Positions 18,019-24,971 of a DNA stretch of 64,000 nt are shown here, in pieces. Below the pieces are notes generated by a model, which saw only the letters and a program-made list of their open reading frames with translations, was not told where the DNA came from and did no database searches. Each line of letters starts with the position of its first letter. Position 1 is the stretch's first letter. The position numbers and the translations under genes were made by a program. This stretch comes from Tepidisphaeraceae bacterium (lineage in GTDB: Bacteria; Planctomycetota; Phycisphaerae; Tepidisphaerales; Tepidisphaeraceae), in the NCBI GenBank assembly GCA_035998445.1, contig DASYHQ010000059.1, forward strand, positions 21,210 to 85,209, written 5' to 3'.

Positions 18019-18918
18019 TCACCCCTCGTACGCCCCCACCCACCTTTTGCTCTGATGATCCCGAATCCGCAGCCGCCACCGGCCCGCCGGCATCAACTCC
18101 AGAATCGCCGAATGGCTGCCCGGCGACCTTAGCGATTCAATCGCCGACACGTTGAACTGCCGCAACGCCTGCCCGGTCACCTCGTGATCGCGCTCCCACG
18201 GGTCGGCCTTGTTCCACACAAGGTCGCCGATGTGCGCGTGCCCGTGCATCACCAGTTTCACGTTCGCCGGCAACGGCAGCATCTGATTCAACAACGGCGA
18301 CGGTTTCTGCCCGCCCGCAAACGCATAGTGGGCCGCGATCACCACCGGCCCCGCGTACTGCGCGATCGCGTCGCGCAGCCGTTCGTACGTCGCCCGCGTA
18401 TGCGGATACGCCCCCGCTACCGCTTCCTTCGGCCCGCCATGCGTCGTAAACCACGATCCATCGCTGTCCGCGTGATCACCCAGAAACACCACCAGGTAAT
18501 CGCCCATCCTTCTCGCGAAGAACAGATCGTCCGTCCGCGGCTGCGTCGCCCACTGTCGCTCGGCGATCGCCCGTTCCCACAGCGGATACCGGTTCCTGCC
18601 CGTCTCCCGCCTTAAATCCATATCGTGATTGCCCAGCAGGTAACAGACCGGCACGTCCACCCGCCGCATCTGCTGGATGAAGACTGCCGCCACCCGCTCG
18701 AGCGCCGCCTCGTCCGCCCCGCGCTGCGCATCCCCCAGGCACCACGCCGCGTCCAACGGCCCCCCGACCTCCAGCACATCATCCACCGCCGCCGACATCA
18801 TCGCCTGCGCGATGTCCGGATCGACTTGCTGAATATCCGAATACACCCACACCCGCGCCGCCGTCCCATCGCCCCCCACCGGCAACGCCGCCGCCTCCCG
18901 CAGATTCCACTGATCCAT
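18019..18918 (-). CDS. Calcineurin-like metallophosphoesterase
   Basis: I start at the ATG at 18918 (MDQWNLREAA); the upstream extension to 19026 is low-complexity. The 299-residue product has metallophosphoesterase motifs: SDIQQ (the usual DxH position with Gln in place of His), CLGDAQ, LLGNHDMD, ViAAHYAF and VMHGHAHIGD. Substrate cannot be told. The DxQ change is unusual and may alter metal binding. No Shine-Dalgarno is visible. The gene stands apart from its neighbours. Confidence 0.8.
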   Translation of the reverse strand: MDQWNLREAAALPVGGDGTAARVWVYSDIQQVDPDIAQAMMSAAVDDVLEVGGPLDAAWCLGDAQRGADEAALERVAAVFIQQMRRVDVPVCYLLGNHDMDLRRETGRNRYPLWERAIAERQWATQPRTDDLFFARRMGDYLVVFLGDHADSDGSWFTTHGGPKEAVAGAYPHTRATYERLRDAIAQYAGPVVIAAHYAFAGGQKPSPLLNQMLPLPANVKLVMHGHAHIGDLVWNKADPWERDHEVTGQALRQFNVSAIESLRSPGSHSAILELMPAGRWRLRIRDHQSKRWVGAYEG

Positions 18919-19077
18919 GATTGCAATAAACGCCGAGACCCGATCCAACGCAAGCACCCGCTGCGAAGCCCGCCCCCGCTCTCTTCCGTTCGCGTCCGCT
19001 CTCCCCCTCTTCTGTAGGACAGGCATTCCTGCCTGTCTGTCACCCCGTCTTCCTCTCCCCCCGTATTCAAAGAAGCA

Positions 19078-19269
19078 TCAAGTGCGCACCTTCCCCACCA
19101 GCGTCGCCGTCGGCATCCAGCCGACCTGTTTCGATTGCAACTTCTGCAACCCATCGATAAACGCCACATCCTCCATCACCGCCGGGCGAATCGCGATGTT
19201 CCCCTTCGGCGCCGGCGGCGCCTGCCGCGCCGCGACGAGTTCGTTCGAACGAATGACGATGTCAGCCAT
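19078..19269 (-). CDS. 63-residue protein resembling only the first part of a GNAT acetyltransferase
   Basis: ATG at 19269 has AAGGGA about 7 nt upstream. The product contains IAIRPAVMEDVAFIDGLQKL then WMPTATLVGKV. This resembles the first strand and helix of GNAT-fold acetyltransferases (xIRPAxxxDxxFI), but the acetyl-CoA-binding R/Q-x-x-G-x-G/A part is missing, and no frame downstream continues it. It is either a truncated GNAT or a small protein that keeps only this module. It follows the next gene on the same strand by 86 bp. Confidence 0.5.
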   Translation of the reverse strand: MADIVIRSNELVAARQAPPAPKGNIAIRPAVMEDVAFIDGLQKLQSKQVGWMPTATLVGKVRT

Positions 19270-19355
19270 CACATTTCCCTTGCTAACGCCCAACAAAAAA
19301 ACGACCGACCGCGGTCTCCCGCGCCCGGCCGTGTACTGCACATCACGGCCACACG

Positions 19356-20051
19356 TCACGCCGCGATCTTCAGGCTCGCCGCGCCAACGCCACCACCCTG
19401 AATGTTGGTGCCGATCGGTACGCTCACGGGGCCCGTCTCGCCGCGGTGGTTGCACCACGCCGCACAGACGTACACCTTCGTGCCGCCCGCCACCGTCTCC
19501 GGAAAATCGATCCGGAACTGCGGGCGGGTCGCCGGGCCGGCGAACTGCCAGAGCGACGGGTCGGTCGGGTAGTCCTCGCCGACGAACGTGTACACGAACG
19601 CCGACGAGATGCCCTTGCGCTCCTCGACCGTCGTGCTACCGTGGTGGATCTTCACGATCACCGTACGGTTGGCAACCGACACGAAGTCGACGGCCGGCCG
19701 GGTCGTCGGCGGCCCGTGGCGCGTGGGCGACTTCCTGGGATAAATTCCCAGATCGCTCTTGAGCGCCAGGCTCACATTTTCGCGGCCGGCAATAGCCATG
19801 CCCAAGGCGTACGCGAAGGTTTTGGCCGCGGTGCGAGCCTCGTTCTTCGTGATCACCAGGGACTTGCTACGGTTCGCCGGATCGCAGGCGAGCAGCGCCG
19901 ATTCAAAGCTGGCTACACGCGTAGCCAGTTCGGTCGCTTCTACCATCGTCACCTCGTAGGTGCCGGTGGACGCGTTTATTTTTCCGCTGTAGCTCTTCAA
20001 AGCCGCCAGCAGGTCCCCATCGCGTTGGGGGAAGATGAGCGTCATTTGCAT
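19356..20051 (-). CDS. Hypothetical two-domain protein, unrecognised family
   Basis: Start at the ATG at 20051 is fixed by AGGAG 5 nt upstream. The 231-residue product has an N-terminal helical half (about 1-100; MTLIFPQRDGDLLAALKSYS onward) and a C-terminal beta-rich half (about 120-231). The second half resembles an Fn3-like sandwich (VDFVSVANRTVIVKI, VYVCAAWCNHRGETGPVS). No signal peptide or catalytic motif is seen. Function is not known. The 63-codon GNAT-like gene follows and may be co-transcribed. Confidence 0.65.
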   Translation of the reverse strand: MQMTLIFPQRDGDLLAALKSYSGKINASTGTYEVTMVEATELATRVASFESALLACDPANRSKSLVITKNEARTAAKTFAYALGMAIAGRENVSLALKSDLGIYPRKSPTRHGPPTTRPAVDFVSVANRTVIVKIHHGSTTVEERKGISSAFVYTFVGEDYPTDPSLWQFAGPATRPQFRIDFPETVAGGTKVYVCAAWCNHRGETGPVSVPIGTNIQGGGVGAASLKIAA

Positions 20052-20235
20052 GACATCTCCTAACTCTATATAGCGATTGCGGGCTCTCGCCTGCCGGCCC
20101 CACGCCAGCCCCACCGACCCGTGTTACCCCTATAGTCGGCCTGACCGCACCCCCACTTTATTGCACTGCGGCCAGAAATCGGTTTTCCCTCAATATTCGA
20201 TGGATTGAGCACAGACCCCACCCCGCCGGCGTATG

Positions 20236-20280
20236 GCCCCTCTCCCGGTACTCCGGGGGAGGCTGGGAGGGGGTCTCCCC
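20236..20280. repeat. Single family-A element
   Basis: GCCCCTCTCCCGGTACTCCG followed by GGGAGGCTGGGAGGGGG, the same hairpin as in the other A elements but without a facing partner. It is one of the few recognisable items in the 1-kb gene-free stretch 20052-21074. Confidence 0.7.
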
Positions 20281-20410
20281 TCACCGCCTGCACGCCTCTC
20301 CCCGCCCCGACCCGCCCAAGTCCATCCCCCGTCCCCGCCTCAACTTACACTCGCGCCCGCCCCCCACCCCCGCCGCTTCGGCTAGCCGGCCGAACGTCCG
20401 CATAATGATT

Positions 20411-20670
20411 TCTCGTTTACTCTCACGCCCTCAGAGTAACCCTCACGCCCTCCCGTTTACTGCGCAACCCTCCCGTTTTCCCTGCGACCTTCCCATTTAC
20501 TCTGACGCCCTCCCATTTACTCTCACGCCCGCTCGTTTACCCTGAGCCCGTCCCATTTACCCTGAGCCCTTCACAGTAAACGACACGCCCTCCCATTTAC
20601 TGCGCGACCGTCAGAGTAAACAACACGCCCTCCCATTAAACGAGAAGCCTCACCGTTTTCTCCCAAGCCC
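20411..20670. repeat. Tandem array of 13 degenerate units, exact 20-bp period
   Basis: Thirteen units start at 20411, 20431, 20451 and so on to 20651, with no indel. The commonest form is TCCCATTTACTCTCACGCCC. Positions 18-19 are CC in every unit. The middle varies: most units have GTTTAC or ATTTAC, two have GTTTTC, and units at 20431, 20571 and 20611 carry the core in reverse complement (AGAGTAA or ACAGTAAAC). Frames through it contain stops. It ends at the start of a hairpin element (GGGTGGCACAG). It is not a CRISPR, because no invariant repeat alternates with unique spacers. Confidence 0.9.
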
Positions 20671-20672
20671 GT

Positions 20673-20960
20673 CGGGTGGCACAGATTCGTACTCGTACCT
20701 GTGCTTCACGACGGCCAACACGCACAGGCAGGAGTACCAGCCCGTGCCACCCGCCGCAGTCGGTGACCCCGAACGCAAGGTGGCATGCCTTCGGGTGTGG
20801 ATGCGGGTGCCATGGCCACGCGCTCGGGAGACCGTCCGGACGATCAACGCATCGTCCCGCGTGGCCATGATTTCAGCCCCGACCTCAACCATGGCCACGC
20901 TCGATCCCCCTCCGCTGATCGACGCGAACCGCCCGCGTGGCCATGCCACCCGCCTGTGGC
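20673..20960. repeat. Degenerate family F and family D hairpin elements
   Basis: 20673-20760 is a decayed hairpin with ends CGGGTGGCACAG and CGTGCCACCCG. 20775-20960 contains GGTGCCATGGCCACGCGCTC, CCCGCGTGGCCATG and CCATGGCCACGC, the building blocks of the family-D element seen twice at 22636-22990, but with diverged spacers. No gene is supported. Confidence 0.75.
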
Positions 20961-21054
20961 ACCCAGCAACAACAATTTGATTGCGGGTAGAGATTTGGCG
21001 ACATATCCTGCTCGGGGCCGTGGATAATACGTCTACGGAGACGATTTAATTGTA

Positions 21055-21061
21055 GTTATGC
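21055..21061 (+). other. attC R-double-prime-like box at the left end of the cassette array
   Basis: GTTATGC lies 14 bp before the first cassette start. It is followed by AGCGGGGGC, close to the GTTATTCAGCGGGAGC that precedes the SMI1 cassette at 23356. No paired left half (R-prime/L-prime) was found upstream, so this may be the end of the array or an attI-like junction. Confidence 0.45.
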
Positions 21062-21074
21062 AGCGGGGGCAATC

Positions 21075-21935
21075 ATGACTCGCACATCGTTTCTCATTGT
21101 CGGACTCGTCACCGCTGCCGTCGGCTGTGGAGATCGTTCGTCTAGCCCACGAAGTCCCGCGGCGACAGCGCCCTCATCAGCCGAAGCCGCGTCCACGTTA
21201 CCTTCGACGACGCAATCTCCCTCGGCGATTCGCTGGCGGTCGCTCCCGTCGCCTACACCCGAAGAATACGCGCGAATCGTCGATGCGTGCATGAACTACA
21301 CCCCCGCTCCTGACATGATTGTCCTCACTCAAGACGGGTACGAGGGCGATCGATTGCGGTTGAAGCCGCCGAACGCGAACTACCGCATTCCTGATGGCGG
21401 CGGGACGACTGCGTTCGCGCCACCGGAATGCGAGGCGCTCAACCCTACGCATCCGATGAGCGGCATCCATCGTGCCGGTTGGTACGGCTCACTCATCTTC
21501 ATGCATGCCCGCAAGACGCCCGACAAGCGCGAGCTGCTTGCGGTGGTAACTTGGCCACACTACAGCGGGTCGTACGGCCTTCGCGTGACGTTGGTCGAGT
21601 TGGACCGAAACGACCCTGGCAAGCGGCGCGCGGTTACGACGTTCGCCGTGCCTCGCGGGGCGCTGCTTGCGGCAGACGATCCGCAGCCGGGAATTGGCGT
21701 TGTTCAGCAGTTGCGGTTCTTCGCCGGGCAGCCTGACCCGAAAGACGAATCGGCGTGGACAATTCGCTACACCGTCGCTGCTGATCGAAATGCGAAGGCG
21801 CTGCCCGGGTTGATCCAAATGAAGCTGGCGGGTGAGCCGGAGTTGGCAAAGGACGATTGGCCAATGCGGCACCAGGGAAAGGTGCCGATGCAGATCTCGG
21901 TGCACCGTCCGGACGGCACAGTCTGGACGAACTGA
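21075..21935 (+). CDS. Hypothetical lipoprotein (cassette gene 1)
   Basis: 286 residues. N-terminal signal MTRTSFLIVGLVTAAVGC with a lipobox at Cys18, then a Ser/Thr/Pro/Ala-rich linker to about residue 50. The folded part (about 52-286) has no motif I recognise; it ends RHQGKVPMQISVHRPDGTVW. The 14-bp leader lies between the GTTATGC box and the ATG, and an attC-like site starts 17 bp after the stop. Function is unknown; the layout is that of an integron cassette. Confidence 0.7.
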   Translation: MTRTSFLIVGLVTAAVGCGDRSSSPRSPAATAPSSAEAASTLPSTTQSPSAIRWRSLPSPTPEEYARIVDACMNYTPAPDMIVLTQDGYEGDRLRLKPPNANYRIPDGGGTTAFAPPECEALNPTHPMSGIHRAGWYGSLIFMHARKTPDKRELLAVVTWPHYSGSYGLRVTLVELDRNDPGKRRAVTTFAVPRGALLAADDPQPGIGVVQQLRFFAGQPDPKDESAWTIRYTVAADRNAKALPGLIQMKLAGEPELAKDDWPMRHQGKVPMQISVHRPDGTVWTN

Positions 21936-21952
21936 CGGCGGTCCGGCCCGCT

Positions 21953-22053
21953 GCATAACCCGGCAATGCAACGGACCGTGCCGGCGGTACAGTTACTGGT
22001 GGACTGGAGCCGCGCTTGCGCCGGCCCGGCCGTTGATCGCCACTACGTTATCC
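21953..22053 (+). other. attC-like recombination site 1
   Basis: R-prime GCATAAC (21953-21959), then CC, then a left arm GGCAATGCAACGG. The right arm CCGTTGATCGCC is followed by the spacer ACTAC and R-double-prime GTTATCC (22047-22053). The arms pair with one mismatch and one extra G on the left strand, the asymmetry attC sites use for strand choice. An inner stem TGCCGGCG/CGCCGGCC continues the hairpin, leaving a variable tip of about 32 nt. Confidence 0.6.
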
Positions 22054-22058
22054 ACCGC

Positions 22059-22433
22059 ATGCAGTCGCTCTACGATCGAGTCGTCGCCTTCGTCGCAAAG
22101 GAGCGCGCGGTACGCGCCGATCGTCTGAAGCCGGAGACCACCCTGTTCGGTGACCTCGGCACGGACGGCGATGACGGTATCGAGTTGTTGGAGGATTTCG
22201 CTCGCGAGTTCCAGGTAGATATGAGCGGCTGCGACGCGAGCCGCTATTTCGGTCCCGAAGGGTTGCCGCTTTGGTTCCTGTTCGACTGGATCATCCTGGC
22301 CTTCCGTCGGGGCACGCCGGAAGAGCGAGCACGGTTGCAGCCGATTCGGATCGCCGAGCTTGTTCGCAGCGCAGAGTTGGGCCGCTGGGCGGTGGATAAC
22401 CCGCCGCTGGAGCGGACCGCGGCGGCGGTATAG
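22059..22433 (+). CDS. DUF1493 family, acyl-carrier-protein-like (cassette gene 2)
   Basis: I start at the ATG at 22059, 5 bp after the attC R box, because the longer frame from 21966 translates the attC site. The 124-residue product matches DUF1493: TTLFGDLGTDGDDGIELLED, FQVDMSGCDASRYFGPEG. The fold is ACP-like, but the Ser of the phosphopantetheine DSL motif is replaced (GDDG). The last 13 residues (VDNPPLERTAAAV) are encoded by the downstream attC-like site, so that tail is a by-product of cassette structure. Cytoplasmic; function unknown. Confidence 0.75.
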   Translation: MQSLYDRVVAFVAKERAVRADRLKPETTLFGDLGTDGDDGIELLEDFAREFQVDMSGCDASRYFGPEGLPLWFLFDWIILAFRRGTPEERARLQPIRIAELVRSAELGRWAVDNPPLERTAAAV

Positions 22434-22496
22434 TCCTCTTGCGGTCGAGCGTCCGCGCGTGCGCCGCCGCGGCCGTTGATCGCCACTACGTTATGT
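22394..22496 (+). other. attC-like recombination site 2
   Basis: R-prime GGATAAC (22394-22400), CC, left arm GCCGCTGGAGCGG, inner stem GCGGCGGCG/CGCCGCCGC, right arm CCGTTGATCGCC, spacer ACTAC, R-double-prime GTTATGT (22490-22496). The right half, from GGCCGTTG through the spacer ACTAC to GTTAT, is identical to that of site 1. The stop codon of the DUF1493 gene lies within the site. Confidence 0.6.
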
Positions 22497-22570
22497 TGCT
22501 CGGGAGGCGGAAAAGGGGTCACGTCTGATTTTCCTTGGCGTTGATCGGCGCCGTCGATAGCATCGCACGC

Positions 22571-22636
22571 ATGGCGCGGGGACTACGGCCGGCGGCGGGC
22601 GGGGTCATCTACCACGTCCTCAATCGCGGCAACGCG
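22571..22636 (+). pseudogene. N-terminal fragment of an IS200-like Y1 / REP-associated transposase
   Basis: The 22 codons read MARGLRPAAGGVIYHVLNRG then NA. The GGVIYHVLNRGN motif is the first strand of the Y1 (HUH) transposase fold. The HUH histidines and the catalytic tyrosine should follow but do not: the frame runs straight into REP-like element D. About 55 bp upstream, AAGGGGTCACGTCTGATTTT is typical of sequence next to this transposase family. This is a broken gene, not an active element. Confidence 0.7.
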
Positions 22637-22990
22637 GCGGGTGGCATGTCCTTCGAATGTGGGTGCCATGGCCACGCGGGGGGAGACCGTTGGATGATCG
22701 GATGGACGTCCCGCGTGGCCATGTCTTTCGTTCGGACTAAGACATGGCCACGCTTCGAACGCTTCGGCTGACGGGCGCGATCGGCAGGCGTGGCCATGGC
22801 ACCCATCCCACCGGCACCCGCCGGGTGGCATGTCCTTCGGAAGTGGGTGCCATGGCCACGCGGTGGAAGTCCGTTGGATGATCGGATGGACGTCCCGCGT
22901 GGCCATGTCTTTCGTTCGGACTAAGACATGGCCACGCTTCGACCGCTTGGGGCTGACGGCGCGATCGGCCGGCGTGGCCATGGCACCCGC
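22636..22990. repeat. Two tandem copies of REP-like element D
   Basis: Copy 1 (about 22637-22806) and copy 2 (about 22815-22990) are about 90 percent alike by eye. Each has GGGTGGCATGTCCTTCG, GGGTGCCATGGCCACGCGG, GATGATCGGATGGACGTCCC, CGCGTGGCCATGTCTTTCG, TTCGGACTAAGACATGGCCACGC and a closing GGCGTGGCCATGGCACCC. The parts are mutually complementary, so each copy can fold into adjoining hairpins, like BIME clusters. Confidence 0.85.
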
Positions 22991-23130
22991 CGTCGGTCAC
23001 GGCACTCCACGTCATGGTTTGGGTTTTCATCAGAGGGTCGGCAAACCCTCGCGGTCGATCGGCAGGGGGCCGGTTCGAACGCCGGCGTAGCCTCGTAGGG
23101 TCCGCTGGTACTCCTGCGGACCATTTCGCC

Positions 23131-23218
23131 GGGTGCCACAGGTCGCGGTACGCCGAGACCTGTGTCTTCTGTCACAGATAAGACACAGGTCTGCGAGTAC
23201 GCCGACCTGTGGCACCCG
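23131..23218. repeat. Family F long hairpin
   Basis: GGGTGCCACAGGTCGCGGTA at the left pairs with the end GAGTACGCCGACCTGTGGCACCC, and an inner ACCTGTGTCTT/AAGACACAGGT pairing makes it two nested stems. A shorter hairpin GGTCCGC/GCGGACC (23098-23121) abuts it. The other F copies are at 24238-24273 and 24330-24362. Confidence 0.8.
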
Positions 23219-23326
23219 GCTAACTCAAAACCAGAATACGGGAAGGGCAACAGAAACAGTTTGGCGTGCAATAGCGGGTGGGGTAACCTCTTAATGAACG
23301 AATCAGGGCAGGAGCCGGTTTCCTGC

Positions 23327-23362
23327 TATCTGGTTCGCGAACCAGATATTGAGATGTTATTC
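23327..23362 (+). other. 22-bp palindrome plus attC R box ahead of the SMI1 cassette
   Basis: TATCTGGTTCGCGAACCAGA with final TA is a perfect 22-bp palindrome at 23327-23348. Eight bases later comes GTTATTC (23356-23362), an R-double-prime box 15 bp before the SMI1 ATG. A possible R-prime GGGTAAC is at about 23281. The site is thus a variant attC whose core is a palindrome, or an attC next to an operator. Confidence 0.4.
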
Positions 23363-23377
23363 AGCGGGAGCACCACC

Positions 23378-23920
23378 ATGCATGACGTGCTGCGACGTCT
23401 GCACGAATATGTGACGGAACACCCGCAGACCGCGGTCTTCGACCCACCTGCGAGCGACGCGCAGATCGCCGACGCGGAGCAGGCGCTGAAGCTGCCGATC
23501 CCCGACGAGTACAAGGCGCTCCTTCGCCACTTCGACGGCGGCTTTCTCATTCGAGGTCGGACGCGGAACGACTGGTTCGGCAAGGAGCCCGAAGCCTGGA
23601 ACAGTAACCAGTTGATGGGTTGCACGGGGCTGAGCTGGGCGACCGACGCGCTGAAGGACATGTACTGGATTGATCTCGACGTGCCGTGGGAGCACGTTGG
23701 ATTCTGCCACACCGAAGATCAGCAGTTCCTGGCTTTCGCGCCGCCGAGCCACCAGTCGCCCGGTGCCGTCTTACGAGTCATCGAGGGCGAGATGCCGCCG
23801 AACTGGACCGCGATCTACCCGACGTTCGCCGCGTTTCTCGATGCGTACCTGCTACTGGAGGGTCACCGCGACGTCGCTTGGCCAGACTTCCGCGGTGTCG
23901 GCGGCACGGCCGCTGAATAA
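23378..23920 (+). CDS. SMI1/KNR4 family protein (cassette gene 3)
   Basis: 180 residues from the ATG at 23378. The SMI1/KNR4 pattern is clear: PASDAQIADAEQALKLPIPD, EYKALLRHFDGGF, later W(A)TDALKDMYWIDLD and FAAFLDAYLLLEGH. In bacteria this fold often serves as an immunity protein against secreted nuclease or deaminase toxins, and it is common in integron cassettes. No toxin gene is adjacent. Its TAA stop is part of the R-prime box GAATAAC of the next attC-like site. Confidence 0.85.
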   Translation: MHDVLRRLHEYVTEHPQTAVFDPPASDAQIADAEQALKLPIPDEYKALLRHFDGGFLIRGRTRNDWFGKEPEAWNSNQLMGCTGLSWATDALKDMYWIDLDVPWEHVGFCHTEDQQFLAFAPPSHQSPGAVLRVIEGEMPPNWTAIYPTFAAFLDAYLLLEGHRDVAWPDFRGVGGTAAE

Positions 23921-24014
23921 CCAGCCGCTGGAATGGACCGGCCCGGCGGAACGGTCCTTTTAGTTTGAAGTGTGGTCGGTGCCGGGCCGGCCATTCAACG
24001 TCGGTCCGGTATCC
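23915..24014 (+). other. attC-like recombination site 3
   Basis: R-prime GAATAAC (23915-23921), CA, left arm GCCGCTGGAATGG (same as site 2 except two bases), inner stem CCGGCCCGGC / GCCGGGCCGG, right arm CCATTCAACGTC, then GGTATCC (24008-24014) as a degenerate R-double-prime. The arm change AATGG/CCATT is compensated on both sides, which argues for selected base pairing. Confidence 0.55.
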
Positions 24015-24019
24015 CACAG

Positions 24020-24235
24020 ATGGCTTTCGATGACAGACATACCGAGCCACTGATACTGATCGCGTGCGTGGCATTCGTGCTCGCGGTCGGATTGCCGTTC
24101 GTTAACAACCGCGGGTGGTCGGGGTTCAACGTCCTGACGGGCGTCGCCATCGGCATCGTCACGTTGATTTTCCTGATCGGTTTGTGCTTTGGCGTGAACT
24201 GGATGCTGGAGCGGTGGACGTCTCGAAAGAAATAG
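24020..24235 (+). CDS. Small membrane protein with two TM segments (cassette gene 4)
   Basis: 71 residues from the ATG at 24020, 5 bp after the attC-like R box. Two hydrophobic spans: LILIACVAFVLAVGLPFV (about 10-27) and VLTGVAIGIVTLIFLIGLCF (about 38-57), then a basic end ERWTSRKK. No family recognised. Small two-TM proteins of this kind are usual integron cassette content. Confidence 0.65.
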   Translation: MAFDDRHTEPLILIACVAFVLAVGLPFVNNRGWSGFNVLTGVAIGIVTLIFLIGLCFGVNWMLERWTSRKK

Positions 24236-24237
24236 GC

Positions 24238-24387
24238 GGGTGGCACAGGTTGGGTACGCCCAACCTGTGGCATTGATCTGCTGACGATGCAATTAAGGAT
24301 CGGCGACGATGCCGGGCTCTACTCCGATAACACAGGTTGCGAGTACACAACCTGTGCCACCTGCCAGTGAACGGCAATCCGTTATGC
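24238..24387 (+). repeat. Family F hairpins inside a disrupted attC-like site 4
   Basis: 24238-24273 is a perfect hairpin (CACAGGTTGGG/CCCAACCTGTG, loop TACG). 24325-24331 is CGATAAC, a possible R-prime. It is followed at once by a second F hairpin (ACAGGTTGCGAGTACACAAC then CTGTGCCACC), and then TGAACGGCAATCC and the R-double-prime GTTATGC at 24381-24387. The hairpin seems to have replaced the attC interior. Confidence 0.55.
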
Positions 24388-24971
24388 GGCGGAACCTATT
24401 GAACATCGTGGCGGTCGTTTCGGCATTGCTGTGCGCGGCAAGTGTCGTTCTTTGGGTGCGGAGTCATTGGCGTTCCGACTCGATCGAGTATGGCTCCAGC
24501 TTGAACGCCGACCACGCGCAGACAACACGAACGGTCGTATCGGAACACGGTTCGATCCAATACGCGCGGGCACGCATGGAGTATCGATCACCACCCGCTC
24601 GGTTGGAGTGGAAATCAGGATGGCGAATCGCGTCCCTCGCTGTGGACGACATGTACGACACGCCGGAGGAATTTGCCCGTCGCTGGGGCGGCAGCGAGTT
24701 CCTCGGCTTCGCCTACGTGGGCCTTAGCCAGACTTCACCTAACACGGGCCCGTGGCAGCAACGGTACCGTTCCACGCAGGTGATCGTCCCGCATTGGGCG
24801 GTGGCACTTTTGCTGGGCATTGCCCCTGCGTGCGGGCTGTACGGTTGGTTTCGCCGTCGTCGCCGAGTTGCTGGAACGTGCTTCAATTGCGGCTACGATC
24901 TCCGGGCGACCCCTAAAGGCTGCCCCGAATGCGGCACCGTGCCGGAACGCTCACCCCCGACCGCCGCATAA
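24384..24971 (+). CDS. Membrane protein with C-terminal zinc ribbon GYDLRATP (cassette gene 5)
   Basis: 195 residues from the ATG inside GTTATGCGG at 24384. N-terminal TM MRRNLLNIVAVVSALLCAAS (about 5-25), extracytoplasmic middle, second TM VIVPHWAVALLLGIAPACGL (about 137-158), Arg-rich stop-transfer, then a zinc ribbon CFNCGYDLRATPKGCPECG. Proteins with this start and end are widespread in Planctomycetes (from memory); function is unknown. The TAA stop lies in the R-prime box GCATAAC (24966-24972). Confidence 0.75.
   Translation: MRRNLLNIVAVVSALLCAASVVLWVRSHWRSDSIEYGSSLNADHAQTTRTVVSEHGSIQYARARMEYRSPPARLEWKSGWRIASLAVDDMYDTPEEFARRWGGSEFLGFAYVGLSQTSPNTGPWQQRYRSTQVIVPHWAVALLLGIAPACGLYGWFRRRRRVAGTCFNCGYDLRATPKGCPECGTVPERSPPTAA

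Noticed and set aside
20411..20670. CRISPR array
   Set aside because: The units are 20 bp long end to end, with no constant repeat separated by unique spacers, and no cas gene is present.
21966..22058. N-terminal extension of the DUF1493 protein
   Set aside because: It translates the attC-like site; the family match starts after the ATG at 22059.
22583..23030. Several overlapping minus-strand frames rich in GCHGHA/AWPWHP
   Set aside because: They are translations of the repeated GCCATGGCCACGC hairpins in element D, not genes.
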